Source: Chinchilla lanigera (lineage: Eukaryota > Chordata > Mammalia > Rodentia > Chinchillidae). Taken from it: DNA of 64,000 bases. This document shows positions 31,890 to 44,035 of this stretch, piece after piece. The position numbers were made by a program, and so were the translations under genes. The stretch is taken from assembly GCF_000276665.1 (NCBI RefSeq), contig NW_004955463.1, positions 13,054,337-13,118,336 on the forward strand. Direction: 5' to 3'. Below the pieces are notes generated by a model, which saw nothing but the letters and a program-made list of their open reading frames with translations, did no database searches and was not told the origin of the DNA. The number at the start of each line of letters is the position of its first letter. Positions within the stretch are counted from its first letter, which is position 1.

Positions 31890-32030
31890 CCACAGCCTGT
31901 AAGGTAGGCATTGCTGTTACTCCCCTTTTACAGTTGTTGAAACTGCGGCTTAGAGACCTCAGCACTTGCCAGGGTCAGACGGTGAATAAGTAACTAAGCA
32001 GGGACGCCAACTGGGTCAACCTGAAGAGCC
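31890..32030 (-). repeat. MIR SINE relic
   Basis: GGTAGGCATTGCTGTTACTC, CCTTTTACAGTTGTTGAAAC, TGCGGCTTAGAGACCTCAGC and GTGAATAAGTAACTAAGCAG follow antisense MIR. Confidence 0.75.
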
Positions 32031-32039
32031 AAACACTAC

Positions 32040-33389
32040 TCTGTAGGATGTTTATTTATTCCTTCTGTTCTGCATCTTCCTGAAGAGTGATTTCTCTCCC
32101 TTCCACTTCATTGTTTCTATCTTTCTATAAAATGTGCTGTGACACTTCACACGAAAAGCCACATATACAAATCAATTGCAATCAACTGTATTTCTCTCCT
32201 GATGTTAAAAGACTCGTAAAGGAAAACACACTTGTTTCAAATACCCTTTTCTGACACTAAATCAACTCTCCACTGATGGTGGAATGTCTGCAGAAATTGA
32301 GCTGGGCCCTCAGGAGACCCAGATTTACCAGTATAAATCCCAGATTTGCAGGGGCTGTCTGGTTGTGTTAATAAAAAGAGCTGATGTGGTGGCTGGGTTT
32401 CAGGGGCTTGGTTGTACCATCTAGACTTCCTGTTCAAGTCAGAAGGACTCACTGCAACTTGCTTAATAGTGAGGGATGTGTAGGCTGACAGGGGCATTGT
32501 GACAGGTGTGTGGTAGGAAGTGAGGGCTGCCTTCACCCCATCATACCTCACCTCTGCACCCAGTGGAAACATCCAGGCCTGCTGGTAATAAACTGCATAG
32601 AGATGCTGGCTCTCCTGAGGTATTCACCAAATCTATGTGACCTCAAACAATCTTGCTTCATTGATAGCAGTTAGAGATGCCCCCATCTGCAGGAAATTCC
32701 TGAGTTTCAAGATTATGCCCTCACTGCCTCAGTTTCTGTCACTGGGATCAGCCCTCTGAATCAGTTTCTTTTCTTATACAATGTTGATATTAATGCCTTC
32801 TCTTTCTCATACAGGAGAAATAAGACGTGATGGGACCTTCAGAAGCACAGACCCTTTCCTTTTAACTGTTCCTGCAAGGTCATGGATATTTTCTTTTGCC
32901 TATTCTGCCCATCCTAACCAACCTTTCTACCACTAAGCCAGCAGGCAGAGGAACCAGTATCAAATTTGCATTCATAACATATGCTGCCAACTAATGTTAT
33001 TTCCACATGCACATATACAAGGTGAGGGAGATATAATGAAATCAAAAAGGTGACACTTGGTGTGGTTTATGTTTTATTATATACAATTTTGTTTTCTATT
33101 TTAAAAGGAAGGTGGATAATGTCCATAAAGAAAGAAAATAGGGAGTTCAGAAGTTGGCACATATTCATGTTTGTTTCAGCTCTTCTGCTTTCCAGAAAGA
33201 AATGATTACCACCTAGGAGGCTTCTCCTGGTTGATCTTGGAGCTCTGCAGGAAAGGTGCCCATAGGCCCAGGCATCCTGGTGTGGGCCCAAGTAATCTCC
33301 AGATACAAAAGTATACAGAGTCAGTAGTAATTTGTGGTGCTGAGAGCCGCATGTCTGGGAACACAGCAAGCAGCCACTTGGCTTGGCCT
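32040..33389. other. Unique noncoding sequence
   Basis: No exon recognised. TCAGTTTCTTTTCTTATACA with TTCTCTTTCTCATACAGGAG at about 32762-32820 may be a MIR trace that mimics a splice acceptor. Confidence 0.4.
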
Positions 33390-33740
33390 GTGTGTTAGTT
33401 AGCTTTCTGCTGCTGTAACAAACACCTGAGATAATCAACTTAAAAAGAGGAAAGGTTTATTTTGGCTTCCTGTTTCAGCAGTTTCAATCCATGATCTCCT
33501 GGGCTGGTTGCATTGGGCCTATGGCAGTGCAGTACATCATGGTGAGAGTATATGGCAGAGGAGGTTTGTGTACCTTGTGGCAGCCGGGAAGAAAAAGTGA
33601 GAGGCAGGAATGTCCCAGCATCCCCTCAAGGACACACAACTCCCCATGACCTAACTTTCTCCCACTACAGGCTCCAGCCCCTCCCAAAGCACCACAAGCT
33701 GGTGGTCAAGGCTTCAACACTTGAGCCCTAAAATACATAC
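33390..33740 (-). mobile_element. MaLR-type solo LTR, antisense
   Basis: TGTGTTAGTTAGCTTTCTGC, GCTGTAACAAACACCTGAGA, AAAGAGGAAAGGTTTATTTT, CATGATCTCCTGGGCTGGTT, GGTGAGAGTATATGGCAGAG and a CTCCCACTACAGGC stretch form the antisense LTR. Same subfamily as 9950-10335 but better preserved. Confidence 0.85.
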
Positions 33741-33744
33741 ACAA

Positions 33745-34555
33745 GCCAAACTGTGCTGACATGCAGGGGTGTGGGAGGTTTTCATCCTAGGAAAAAATCT
33801 CAGAGAAACCTTTGCAGGTGGGTGACATCACCAGACAGAGGAGGTGAAGTTAGATAGAGCCAGGGCAGGGAAGAAGCACTTACAGGGAGGGAGTAGAGAG
33901 CAGACTGGGGAGGCAGTCACAAGCCTCTTAATTCTGTCTCACCAAGGCTTCTAGAGGTTTCTCACCAGGGCAGAGGCAACATGATCAGAGCTGCATTTAG
34001 AACAGGAGCTCAGGAAGAGCCAAGGAGCACTGTGCAGACAGTGACATGAAATGCTGTTAAGGGCTGTCCCAGAGCCCTCAGCTGGGATCTAGGAGAGGAT
34101 TGTGGTGAGGCCTGGTCCCAGGCCAAGTGTGGAGGAGAGACTGTCCCCACTACAGGCAACCTTTAGGATGGAATCTGGGCCATCACAAGCCAGACATTAC
34201 ACCTTAATTACAAGTATCCCTGAAAACTAAATATTGACTGAACTTGCATCTTTGTTGCTTCACAAATGCAAGATTTATAAAATTTAATGACACACATGAT
34301 TATTCAACTTATATTATCTGCTGACTGCTCCAACCAAGTCAGAGGAGTTCAGTTGAAGCAAACAAGACTGGAATTAACAATGGCCATGTAAATAGATCTT
34401 TTCTAATGGGTTTACTGATCTTCCCATACTGCAGCCCTTATCTGTTTTATCCAGGTTTGTCCTTATCCCTGGAAGTTCTGCAACACCATGGAATGACTCA
34501 GAAAGTGTGAAAGTGCGCTCGGTGGACTGGGGCTTTCGTCCACACCAAACAAACC
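33745..34555. other. Unique noncoding sequence
   Basis: No recognised repeat, RNA or exon. Confidence 0.4.
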
Positions 34556-34559
34556 AAGA

Positions 34560-35310
34560 GACTGTGCTGAGTGGAATTGAAATGATGTTTTTTTCTTTAA
34601 TCTCCTTTACTGTTTGTCATGGTTTGGGGTAGATAGATAATAAAATTATTCCCTTCATCATGCAAGGATTTACAACAAAGGGTTGGTATCACCTTGAAAA
34701 ATGCTCCGTGAATGATTATACACAGGGAGCAAAGGTCTGTGGGGAACCAGTAAGGCTCCAGAATCTGGCAGGAGGGAGGCTGGCTGAGATTGAGGGCAAA
34801 ATTGCAACTCATTGGCACAGCACATATTTTTCCAATATAAAAGCAAATGGAGAATCCGTAAATAAATTGACTATATAAAAGTGTCCCTTTATATTACCAC
34901 CTCACCTTTCCAAGGGGAAAACAAAAGGGAAAAAAAAGGTTGCTTTCCATGGCCCTCGTATAAAAATATCATTTCTTCTGGGTAATTTTATAGAACCAAC
35001 AGCAGTCCATATCTATTTAAAATACATATCCAGCCCCACACGCAGACCCCCCTGCGCAAATGATCCGGTAACCAGCATCCGTCCAACTGCAGAAGCAGCT
35101 GCCACATAATTACAACCTCTCGTCACACGTGTGGGGAAACAAGTTGTGGCGTTTGGGAAAGGTCTGCAAAAATAGGTGTCAGACCTTAACTAATAGTGAT
35201 TGTCCTTCCATTCTACTGTAATTTACATTTAATTCACACATTTCATTTCCATTTAAAATATGATTACAGTGTTTTGAAGCACATCTCACCTGTCCCCTTG
35301 AATTATAGGG
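34560..35310. promoter_or_regulatory. Candidate conserved noncoding block, AT-rich
   Basis: About 750 bp of repeat-free DNA with GATAATAAAATTATTCCC, AATGATTATACAC, ACCAACAGCAGTCCATATCT, ATAAAAATATCATTTCTTCT, and CpG clusters at 35038-35070 and 35120-35135 (CGTCACACGTGTGG, an E-box CACGTG core). Texture suggests constraint. Not demonstrated. Confidence 0.3.
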
Positions 35311-36029
35311 GAATGAAAATAACAGGGAGCAGCAGGCACAGGAAGGCTGCAGAGCCCCTGGCCACAGGGTTGCCCTCATGCATGGCTTCTCAGGGGGAGC
35401 TGGGTAGGGGAGCTGCGAGCACAGCTGCGGAGAGAGAAGATGCCAAGGGGAGGTGACAGGGAGTAGAGAAAGACATGGCCCACAGAAGGAATGGAGCTCC
35501 CATCTTCTAGGGCTTCAACATGCATATTCTGTAAATTCATTATTTTCTGGCAGCATTTCCATCTTTCATTTCATTCATTTTAGGCTCGTGACCTATTCCC
35601 AAACACAGCAGGAAGCAGCTGCCTGTTAACTCCAAGGTCTGGTTTTCTCCGCCCTGGAGGCAGCAGAAAGAGCCACGGCTTCCTTCTCATGCCTTGACTC
35701 AGAGAGGCCAGAGGCCCACCAGGTACACGACAGCCTTCCAAACACACCCGTCCCACCTCCATCCTGCACCCGGGGCTTCTGCAGCTGTTGGCAGCAGGTG
35801 AAAACATCAGAGAGCAATTTATGGAACAAGATTGTTTAGGAATCCAGTGACCACATCCCTCGCCCTCTAGGTGTGGCAGCAAACAGGCTTGCCTTGTGAT
35901 GAGTTCCAGCCAGTGGCACTGACACACAGCCAGATGTTGGTGCCAGCCTAGAGCAGAGAGAACAAGCCCTCATTTATTCACAACAATCCCCAAATGCTAC
36001 CTGGAAATTTGGGAAGAAGCATTCCACAC
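35311..36029. other. Unique noncoding sequence
   Basis: Nothing recognised. The 115-codon minus-strand frame at 35580-35927 has no domain. Confidence 0.4.
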
Positions 36030-36105
36030 ATCAAGACATTCAACAGACATTTATAAAGCACCTACTGTATAACAAATAGTAGTACATGAGGCAACAATGA
36101 TTTCA
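36030..36105 (-). repeat. L2 3' end relic
   Basis: TCAACAGACATTTATAAAGC and ACCTACTGTATAACAAATAG are the antisense L2 tail (cognate ATTTATTGAGCACCTACTATGTGCCAGG). Confidence 0.55.
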
Positions 36106-36555
36106 AACCTTCACTCTCCCAACATTTCCCATGACCCACACATCCCCCTGAACTTACCCTCTGTTTTCTAGAAAAAGAAAAATAGAGCCATATGAGAAGC
36201 ACTCCCTGCATGCCTGTTCCTAAGCATATAAATCTATTTATGCTCCGTCCAGCCCCTGCCATCCTCCTTCTCTTCCAATACAGTACAATAATTGCACATC
36301 TTCCCTGAGGCCAATCCTTCCTTGCATTTGGGTTTTGCATATCATATTCTTCCACCTTGTCTTTTTCTCATATGTATTCTGTTTATCCCTTCCATTCTTG
36401 TATATTTAACCTCTCTCTTTGAATTGGATCATTCCTAGGGGCTTTAAAACATGCACCTGTCTCATGGATTAAAAAGAAAAATGCCCTCAACCCCTCACCT
36501 CTCTGCAGCTTTGAGCCAACCACTCTTCTCTCCAAGGAAAATGACAAAGCATTAT
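36106..36555. other. Unique noncoding sequence
   Basis: Pyrimidine-rich in places (36235-36430). No repeat assignable. Confidence 0.35.
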
Positions 36556-36559
36556 CTCC

Positions 36560-37000
36560 ACTGTGGCAGACATGGCTTATGGCCCAACAAATGCCATAGC
36601 CCTTTTCTAACTGTAGAGACTGGGTGGTTGCCTAGGCAGAAACTCTATTTCCAACCTCCTCTGCATCGAGGCATGGCCTTGGGATTACATCCACCAGTAA
36701 GCACAAGCAGAAGTTGCATGGCACTTTCAGGCAAAAGCTTTAAGATGTCCCCTTCTCAGTGAGATTCCTCTCTGAGCAGCTAGACATGGCCCTCTGTAAG
36801 GATGTGGTCCAACTTGGGGGTGACACACCACACAAAGGATGAGGCTGGTTCCCTGGATCATATCATGAAGGGACCTGCTCACTAAGCAAAAACATCCACA
36901 TGCAACAGTTACAAAAGCAATACATTAACCTCTATTTGTAAAAGAACTCAAATTTTGATATTTATTTATCACAACAGTTCCTATTGCTTTAACACATAAA
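36560..37000 (+). repeat. Old LTR-like interspersed repeat
   Basis: GACTGGGTGGTTGCCTAGG, GTAAGCACAAGCAGAAGTTG, CATGGCACTTTCAGGCAAAA, GAGGCTGGTTCCCTGGATCA and ACAACAGTTCCTATTGCTTT follow the order of an abundant ancient repeat with a terminal polyadenylation-like zone. The family name is not recalled with certainty. Confidence 0.45.
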
Positions 37001-37369
37001 CTCATCTACTAGTCATTCTTCAGCCCACTACAATCTAGCTTCCAATTTATTCCTAAGAAATAGATCTTTATGAAACCACCAGTGTTAATTCCCAGGACTT
37101 AATAGATACATTATAGTCTAAATTTTTTCCTGTCCCCGCTATAGTGTTTAACATATTTATACATTCCTCTCTTCTTAACAATCTTTCCTTCTCTGATTTC
37201 TGTGACTCAAAACTCTTTCAAGTTTCCACCTTTCTGTCTGGATATTCCTTGGTCTCAGTTACTGGCTCAGGTACCACTACCTAATCTCAGAACGCTACCA
37301 ATGTGACCTCTGCTCTTATCTGTGTTGAATTAACTGGAGCTGAATTTTCCCAGCTGCCATAAAGACCTA

Positions 37370-38877
37370 GGAAATTGGGAAGAATGCATTAAAAACTAAT
37401 TTCAGAGATTTGAAAATACACTGAGATTTGAAAATAGATCCCTGAGAGAATGGCAACAAACAAGGTGAGAGCCCACAGTCATTCCAGCATTCACCAGAGG
37501 CACTTCTGGACTACATTACAGGAAAGGAAAATACTAACATAGCATAGTCATCTCATTAAGTTCATGAGACAGAAATGAAAGATTCAAAAGAAGCTGTAGT
37601 GTAGAACATCAAAGAAGAGAGATCTATGCAGAGAAATACAAGAATCTTTGGCTAAATACTAACGTGAGGCTCCAGGAGTTGGGCAAAGAATGCGTATCAG
37701 AGGGCTAAAGCTAAATAATTCCCAGAGCTCATCAAGAGCTATCATATATTCAAGTAGTAATCAACCAGTCTGGCAAGATCTTGTTGACATCAAGCATACT
37801 CAGTTGACAATCCGAAAAGGTCACATGAAGTAAGCAAAAACGCACTAGCCCTAGAGTAAAGGCAACATAAACCCAGTCTTATGAAGCTCAAAACAAGTGC
37901 TAAGGGATTGAGCTGATCCACAAGGAATTTAACTCCATTCGCATCCTAAAGCTAAGTATGATAACACTCAGATGCTTGCTATCATATTATAAATGCCTGG
38001 CATTGAATTGAGAATCATTATATATGAGGAGCATAGTCAGGAGAAAAATCAGACCACAGAAACTGACCTAGAAATAACAAAGATGATGGAGCAAGCTAAC
38101 AAAAAGTGTTTAAATAGCTGCATAAACATGCACAAGACTTTCAAGAAAAACATTAATTTGGCGAAGATAAAATGAAATTTAAAAAGAAACCAAATGTAAC
38201 TTGGAGAGTTGAAAAAGTATAACTTAAAAATTGGAAATTAAACAGTAGATTAGCAATGCTGAAGAAAGCATCAGTGCATTTAAAAATAGCAATAGAAACT
38301 ATCCATCTGAAGGATAGAGAAGGAGAAAACACGGAAGAAAAATTAACTGAGAATAGTGAGTAGCTGTTGCATAATTAGAGATCCCAAAAGAGGTGGAAAG
38401 TAGAAATTTTTTAAGTAATAATCATCTAATATTTTTCAAACTTGAAGAAAGCTATAAATCCACAAATTAAAATGCTCAGTGAACCCAAAGCAAAATAATC
38501 ACAAAGAAGACCACACAAAGCTGTATGATAATCTAGTCGGTAAGAACCAGCAACAAAAATAAATCTTAGAAGCAACAGAGTAATAAGGCACATTACATAG
38601 AAGGGAAAGGTAACAACTACTGTGTACTTCACACTAGAAGCAATGCAAACCAAAACATAATGATACACTGAGGAAAACCTACCAATCTAAAATTATATAC
38701 CCAGGAAAACTGTGATTGAAAGGTAAAGGCCTCCCACAAAAGTTGGAAGAATTTATTGCTATAGCTCCATGACAAGACATGTAAAAGAAAGGTTTTCAGA
38801 TAAAAGTGAAAAGAAATCAGGCAAAAACTCAGATCTGTACAAAATATGGAGAAATACTGGAAAAGGTAACAATGTGG
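37370..38877 (+). mobile_element. Decayed L1, 5'/ORF1 portion
   Basis: CAAGACTTTCAAGAAAAACA, AGTGAACCCAAAGCAAAATA, ATCACAAAGAAGACCACACA, GAAGCAACAGAGTAATAAGG and AATTATATACCCAGGAAAAC, then AAAAGGTAACAATGTGG, are landmarks of ancient L1M-type ORF1 3' sequence. Every frame is broken, so no protein is made. An ID SINE splits it at 38877. Confidence 0.75.
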
Positions 38878-39000
38878 AGGGGCTGGGGATTTAGCTCAGC
38901 GGCAAAAGCACCTGCCCTGGCAAGCGCAAGGTCGTGAGTTCGGTTCCTGGTACCGGAGAATAAACCAAAAAAAAAAAAAAAAAACCAAAAAAAAAAAAAA
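38878..39000 (+). mobile_element. Young ID SINE with 16-bp target-site duplication
   Basis: tRNA-Ala-like head GGGGCTGGGGATTTAGCTCA (box A region) and box B GAGTTCGGTTCC, then GGTACCGGAGAATAAACC and an A-rich tail with an ACC interruption. It is flanked by AAAGGTAACAATGTGG at 38862-38877 and 39001-39016, a perfect 16-bp duplication. It is a recent insertion into the L1 and carries intact Pol III promoter boxes. Confidence 0.95.
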
Positions 39001-40500
39001 AAAGGTAACAATGTGGGTAAATATAAAAGACATAAGTAGCCAATGTGCTTTTTGAAAGGCCATCACTACAGATCCTGCAGACATTAAAAGAATAATAAAA
39101 TATTCTAAACAACTGTTCTGTATCAATAATCTGGCAATACAGATGAAATCCTCCAAGTTATAGAGATGTTCAAGGAACTTCAAATTATTAACTATCAATA
39201 AGTTAATTGAGCCAAGTCTCAGGATATAAGGTCAAAATACAAGTCAATTTTATGTTTTGTAGTTGTAAGAACAATTAGAGATGGAAAAAGAGGCATTATA
39301 ATGAAAACCACAGAAATTCAAAATATCATAAGAAACTACAGGTATGTGTCATAAGAAACTACAGGAAATTATAGGCTAAAAAATTTTGAAACCTAGAGGA
39401 AAAAGATAAATTCCTAGACACATACAACCCACAACGGAATCAAATAAAAAATAGAAAATCTGAATAGACCAATATCAAGTAAGGAGATTAAAGCAGTAAT
39501 TACAAGTCTTCCATCAAAGAAAAGTTCAGGGCCTGATGGACTCACAACTGAATTCTACAAATCATTTAAAGAAGAACTAATTAAAATTCTGCTCAAACGA
39601 CTCTTAAAAAAATAAGAAGAAATTCTCCCAAACTCACTTTACAAGGCCAGCTTTACTCTAATAAAAAAAAACTAGAAAAGGATACAGCAGTAATAAAAAA
39701 GAAAACTATAGGCCAGTATCCCTGATTAACATGTATGCAAAAAAGTCCCTACACAATTACTAGCATACAAAATCCAACAGCACATCAAAAAGATATCCAT
39801 CATGATGAAGTGGGATTTATTCCAAGGACACAAGAATGACTCACCATGCATAAATCAATAAATGTAATACCTCACATCAACAGAATGAAGAATAAAAGCC
39901 ATATAACCATTCAATAGATGCAGAAAATGCATCTGATAAGGCTCAATATCCCTCCACCATAAACTCAGCAAATTAGGAACAGAAAAAATGTAATTCAACG
40001 TAATAAACACTCTGTATGACAGACTCACACCAACATCTTCACAATCTTGATTAAAACAAGGGTGTGTACTTTCACTTTTGCTGAACATAGTATTGGAAGT
40101 CTTGGCAAAAACAATTAGGCAAGAAAAAGAAAGAAATGTCATCCACATTGGAAAGGAGGTAGTCAAATGCTCTCTTTTTGCATGAGATTATTTTATACAT
40201 AGAAAGACCTGAAGATTCCACCAAAACACTGTTATACCTGATAAACAAAATTCAGTAAAATTTCAGGATAAAAATTCAACACACAAAAAGTAGCATTTTT
40301 ATATACCAAAAACAAACTTGCAGGAAAAGGAAATCAAGAAAGTAATTGCATTCACAATAGCTACAGGAAATAAAATATCTAGGAATAAAACCAAGAAAGT
40401 GAAAAATTTCTAAAATAATAATATAATGATGAACGAAATTGAAGAAAATACAAAAAAAAAAAGTTATCCCATGTCCTTGGATCAGGAAAATCAAATGGTA
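39001..40500 (+). mobile_element. Decayed L1, end of ORF1 and ORF2 RT portion
   Basis: GGGTAAATATAAAAGACATA resumes ORF1. From 39270 onward come AAAACCACAGAAATTCAAAA, AAATTCCTAGACACATACAA, GGGCCTGATGGACTCACAAC, ATAGGCCAGTATCCCTGATT, AAGTGGGATTTATTCCAAGG and CTGAACATAGTATTGGAAGT, which are ORF2 reverse-transcriptase DNA landmarks in order. The ORF1-ORF2 interval is much shorter than in a full L1, so internal deletion has occurred. Many stops; dead element. Confidence 0.9.
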
Positions 40501-40985
40501 TCAAATGGTATCTGCAATCACCTAACAACTAATTGCATAGAAAAAGTCTGTACATGTTTATTAGCCAGATACCTTTGCTTCTTCATGAAACTTCCTGGTT
40601 TTGCCTATTTTTACAAGGTTGTTTAATGCTTTACTCATTGATGTATGAGTCACTTATGTAATCTTTGACTCTTTGTTATCTGTGTCTATTATAAATGCAT
40701 CTTCAAGCTCCGGGCCTTTGTGTGTGCTTTCCTAATTTCCTCTCCCCAGCTACAATACTATTCTTTCCTGCCTTCACTTAGTGGACTCCTGTTCTCCTCA
40801 GATCTTGTTTTCAATGTCACTTCCCTAACTTTCCCAATTTTGTCAAATCCTACGGTTAATGTGAGATAGTACAGGAATACTCTGACTTCCCTGGTTTGAT
40901 CAAACCCTACCGCTTTGTACTCTAAGAAGACCAAGCAATTCTCCATATTAAATATATGCTTCACAAGGACAGAGATGTACCTACT
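40501..40985. other. Unassigned AT-rich sequence
   Basis: Possibly further L1-derived, but no landmark could be matched. No exon. Confidence 0.3.
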
Positions 40986-40987
40986 TT

Positions 40988-41098
40988 TTGTTTTGTTTTG
41001 TTTGCTCAGGTTATCTATTATTCTGACATATTTTAGTGATGGCCAGGGATTGAACCCAGCATACTAAGAACATCCTCGACCACTGCGCCCAAGCCGAA
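40988..41098 (-). mobile_element. Degraded ID SINE, antisense
   Basis: TTTTGTTTTGTTTTGTTTGC (antisense A-tail), GGCCAGGGATTGAACCCAGC and TCGACCACTGCGCCCAAGCC are antisense ID tail, box B and head. Part of the middle is missing. Confidence 0.7.
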
Positions 41099-41099
41099 T

Positions 41100-43305
41100 A
41101 AATATTTTAAGATAAGCAAATAAATGCTACATTTTCATGTGTGTTGCCTCACATCAGCTCTAACTGCACTCCTACAAGCCATTTAACCCTTCCCCTCTAC
41201 CCCTTCACTCATTCAATTCCTTTTTTTCACATCTCTTCTTTCTTCCTTCTTTTTAGAAGAAAATGCTTGTATTTTCTCTAAACATTACCAGACTCAAAGA
41301 AAGAATTTAGTATCTGTGTGCCTGTTTGATAAACTTTCATTCTATGGGAGGAAAAAGAAAGACAAAGAGAGTGAAGATGTGAAAGACACAGGAGACAACC
41401 AAGAGAGGCGATAGCAACAACCCAGGCACCCATTTATAGGGACAGTTGGACTCGGTGTGTTACTGACATATCACAAGAAAGGCATTGCACAAAAGGCATT
41501 TGTTTTTGTGCTCCAAATGCCTTTTAGTTTTATGAAGCCAAAAGCCATTTTTGGAGAATGACAGTCGATGGGAAGCAGGCTTCCACACACCTGTTGCACA
41601 GTCCTATTAGAGGCAGAATGGCTCCTCTCCGGCGCTGCTTCTGATAAGCCACAATCACACCACAAGCCATGCACTCAGGAGTCCTGTGCTGCAGACCTCT
41701 GTCAGGTCCTTCAAACGGGAACTGAGGAGCACCTGAGGGGCATCCCCAACAGCCATGCCCCCTTGGCCTTTAGATCAGTCCTGAAGAGGGCTGTAAACAC
41801 TGATGTTTTCAGGTGGGAAAGAAACTGGCAGAAGATATTCTTGACTTCTTTCCAGCCAGGACACCCCTCTGGAGGCCAGGGACTGGCTTGTGGAAGGAAA
41901 ACTGCTGGTCAGCAGAGACCAGCTCTCTCATCTCAATGGGGACAGTGAGTCTCAGTGCATCTCCACTGTTTCCCCTTCACAGGGTTGGTAAACATTCTGA
42001 CCATTCTGAAGTGTGATTTCCCCCTCTAGGACAATGTACTTGGGTTTGGGTTTTTTTGCTTTGTTTATCCAGTAATCGTTGCAGCAAGAGGGATGCACCT
42101 GTTCTGTAGGCCCATTAGACTCCAAATGGCTTTCCTCCTGAGCAGAGCTTATAGGAAACTAGCCCTGGCACTCAAAGCATACTGCAGCAAAGAGAGCAGC
42201 AGTGAGGGGAAGACCAAGATGCAGCCTCAAGCTATAATAGGAAGCCCTCTGGGCTGAGCAAGGGAGGCGTGTGGGTCTGGACTGAGGCTGGCATTTCCAG
42301 AGAGGAGCTGGCCCAGAGTCTGGCTACCAATTAGTCACAAAGCTTAGAGCAGGTCTGTGCTGCTCAAAGCCCACACTCACCCACACTTTGCAATACTGGG
42401 GAGTAGATGAGAAAAGAGATGGATGGAAGTAGAGTAGAGATGCCATGAAAGCAAAGTGGAAGAGCTCTGTGTTCCCACATGCTAAGAGCTTTCTGCGCCT
42501 CCTGTCTCCAGAAAGCGGCCAGCAGAAGGCTGCTGATGGCACTAGGGGGAGGGAGAGCAAGGCCAGGAGGACAAAAAAGAAAGATAAGCTCACACTGTGA
42601 GCTCCCTCCAGCACCACGTCCCCACACTGATGCTCTGCCTCTCCTCCCATCTCTCCCTCCTCCTGCAAACCTGAGCACATTCAGATACCAGGATGAGCAG
42701 GATGGCTCCAACGCCCCCAGCTCAGGCCTCCTCATCCCAGATGCCCTGTGTTGGGGAGAAGAGGGGGGCCCCAGACAGGCTCATACAGTCTATTGTTCAA
42801 AATGTCAGAGTCAGCCCGATACCGAAGCTGCTCCAGGGCCCAGGTGACTTCTTTGCCATCCGCCACCTCTTGTGCAGGTGTGTGTATTTTAGCTGGAGGT
42901 GCCCAGGCATGGAAATTGCTCTCCCTGTGCCCATATATTATCAGTATTTTTTAACGTGTCTCTTTCCAAGCAGGTGATGCATTTGCAGAGACAGCAATCT
43001 TTCATTGGAAGATTACGATGATTTGTGTTCTCTGTCAAAATTCCAGCATAAATTTCAGAGCCAGCGAGGCACTGGCTTGTGGCGAGAACTGCATCCTGAG
43101 ATGTAGCAGGCTATCTCTGCGAACCTCAGGCTCGCAGCCATTTGTCCTGATTAGGGAAACACTTTGAGATTCTTTCTTGTGCTTCACCTTCATTTGTTTT
43201 TTTTCAATTGCTCTTCCAGCAGGTCACCTTCGCAACTGGGTTCAGGCCTCCAGTTATGTTTACTGGGCTGGTCCCAGCACAACACTGAGGCAAATTGGCT
43301 GTCAG
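41100..43305. other. Unique noncoding sequence
   Basis: About 2.2 kb with no recognised repeat. Overlapping frames of 110-126 codons occur near 42324-42977 on both strands, in a locally G+C-richer patch. None shows a domain. CACAAGAGGTGGCGGA (minus strand, about 42855-42870) is a partial CTCF-like core. A repeat-free, CpG-containing stretch at 42930-43140 has a regulatory-like texture. Confidence 0.35.
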
Positions 43306-43309
43306 AATG

Positions 43310-43480
43310 TCTGGCTCTGCTGAGAATGTGGCTTGGGTCAAGTCACATAACCCCCAGGCTTCTCTTTCTTCATCAGCAAGTTGGAAATTATAATCCTGTC
43401 TTCACAAAGTTAACAGGAAGATTAAGCGAGGAAGTATAAATTTAATGTTTCCCATGGTGCCTGGAAAACTATAGTTGAAA
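43310..43480 (+). repeat. MIR SINE relic
   Basis: GTCTGGCTCTGCTGAGAATG, GGCTTGGGTCAAGTCACATA, TCATCAGCAAGTTGGAAATT, ATAATCC and GGAAGATTAAGCGAGGAAGT follow sense MIR order. Confidence 0.75.
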
Positions 43481-43644
43481 CCCACACAGTTGTCTGCAGT
43501 TTGTTCCCAGGATGACATGCACACCTCAGACCCTAGCTATGACCACACTTTTTCCAGACAGCCCCTTCATGAAGCCTCATTCTCTCCAGATTGCTCTTAA
43601 ATTCCCCAAAATGTCCTTAAACAAGATAAATAAGTCAGACTGCC

Positions 43645-44035
43645 TGTGGGTTAGCTGGTTAGGGCAGCCATAATACAGTTCAATAGCTAGGGTGGCTTCA
43701 ACAACAGAAATGTTGAAGCCACCAGTTCTGCAAGCTGAGGAACAAGGTGTTGGCAGGGCTGGCTTCATGCTAAGGCCTCTCTCTTTGGCTTGTAAATGGC
43801 CACCTTCATCCTGTGTCTTTATGCAACCTGCCTTGCTGCTATACCCATCTAGATTCAAATCTCTTCTTCTTATAAGATGAGATTCTTCATTAGATAGGGC
43901 TAAGGATCATCTGAGCAGTATGAGGGCATGACATTTTAACTTTGTGATGTACGTACCTCCAAATACAGTCACATGCTAAGATAAGGGGGGGTAGAATTTC
44001 AACATATGAATTTGGTCATGGTGAGTTAGAAGGCG
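43645..44035 (-). mobile_element. MLT1-type LTR, antisense
   Basis: GGTTAGGGCAGCCATAATAC, AGGGTGGCTTCAACAACAGA, CAAGGTGTTGGCAGGGCTGG, AAGGCCTCTCTCTTTGGCTT, GTAAATGGCCACCTTC, CTCCAAATACAGTCACATGC and ATTTCAACATATGAATTTGG are the full antisense order of MLT1A/B-type LTRs. Confidence 0.9.

Noticed and set aside
38881..38955. tRNA-like gene (Ala-type) from box A/B
   Set aside because: The sequence is the head of an ID SINE with A-tail and target-site duplication, not a functional tRNA gene.
39001..40500. Reverse-transcriptase gene
   Set aside because: L1 ORF2 landmarks are present, but all frames are closed by many stops and the element is internally deleted.
42855..42870. CTCF site on the minus strand
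   Set aside because: Core half matches but the upstream half does not; too weak to list as a feature.
42479..42977. Possible exon ending at GGGCCCAG|GTGACT
   Set aside because: The donor-like end is attractive, but the reading frames give no recognisable protein and there is no convincing acceptor. Kept only as unique sequence.
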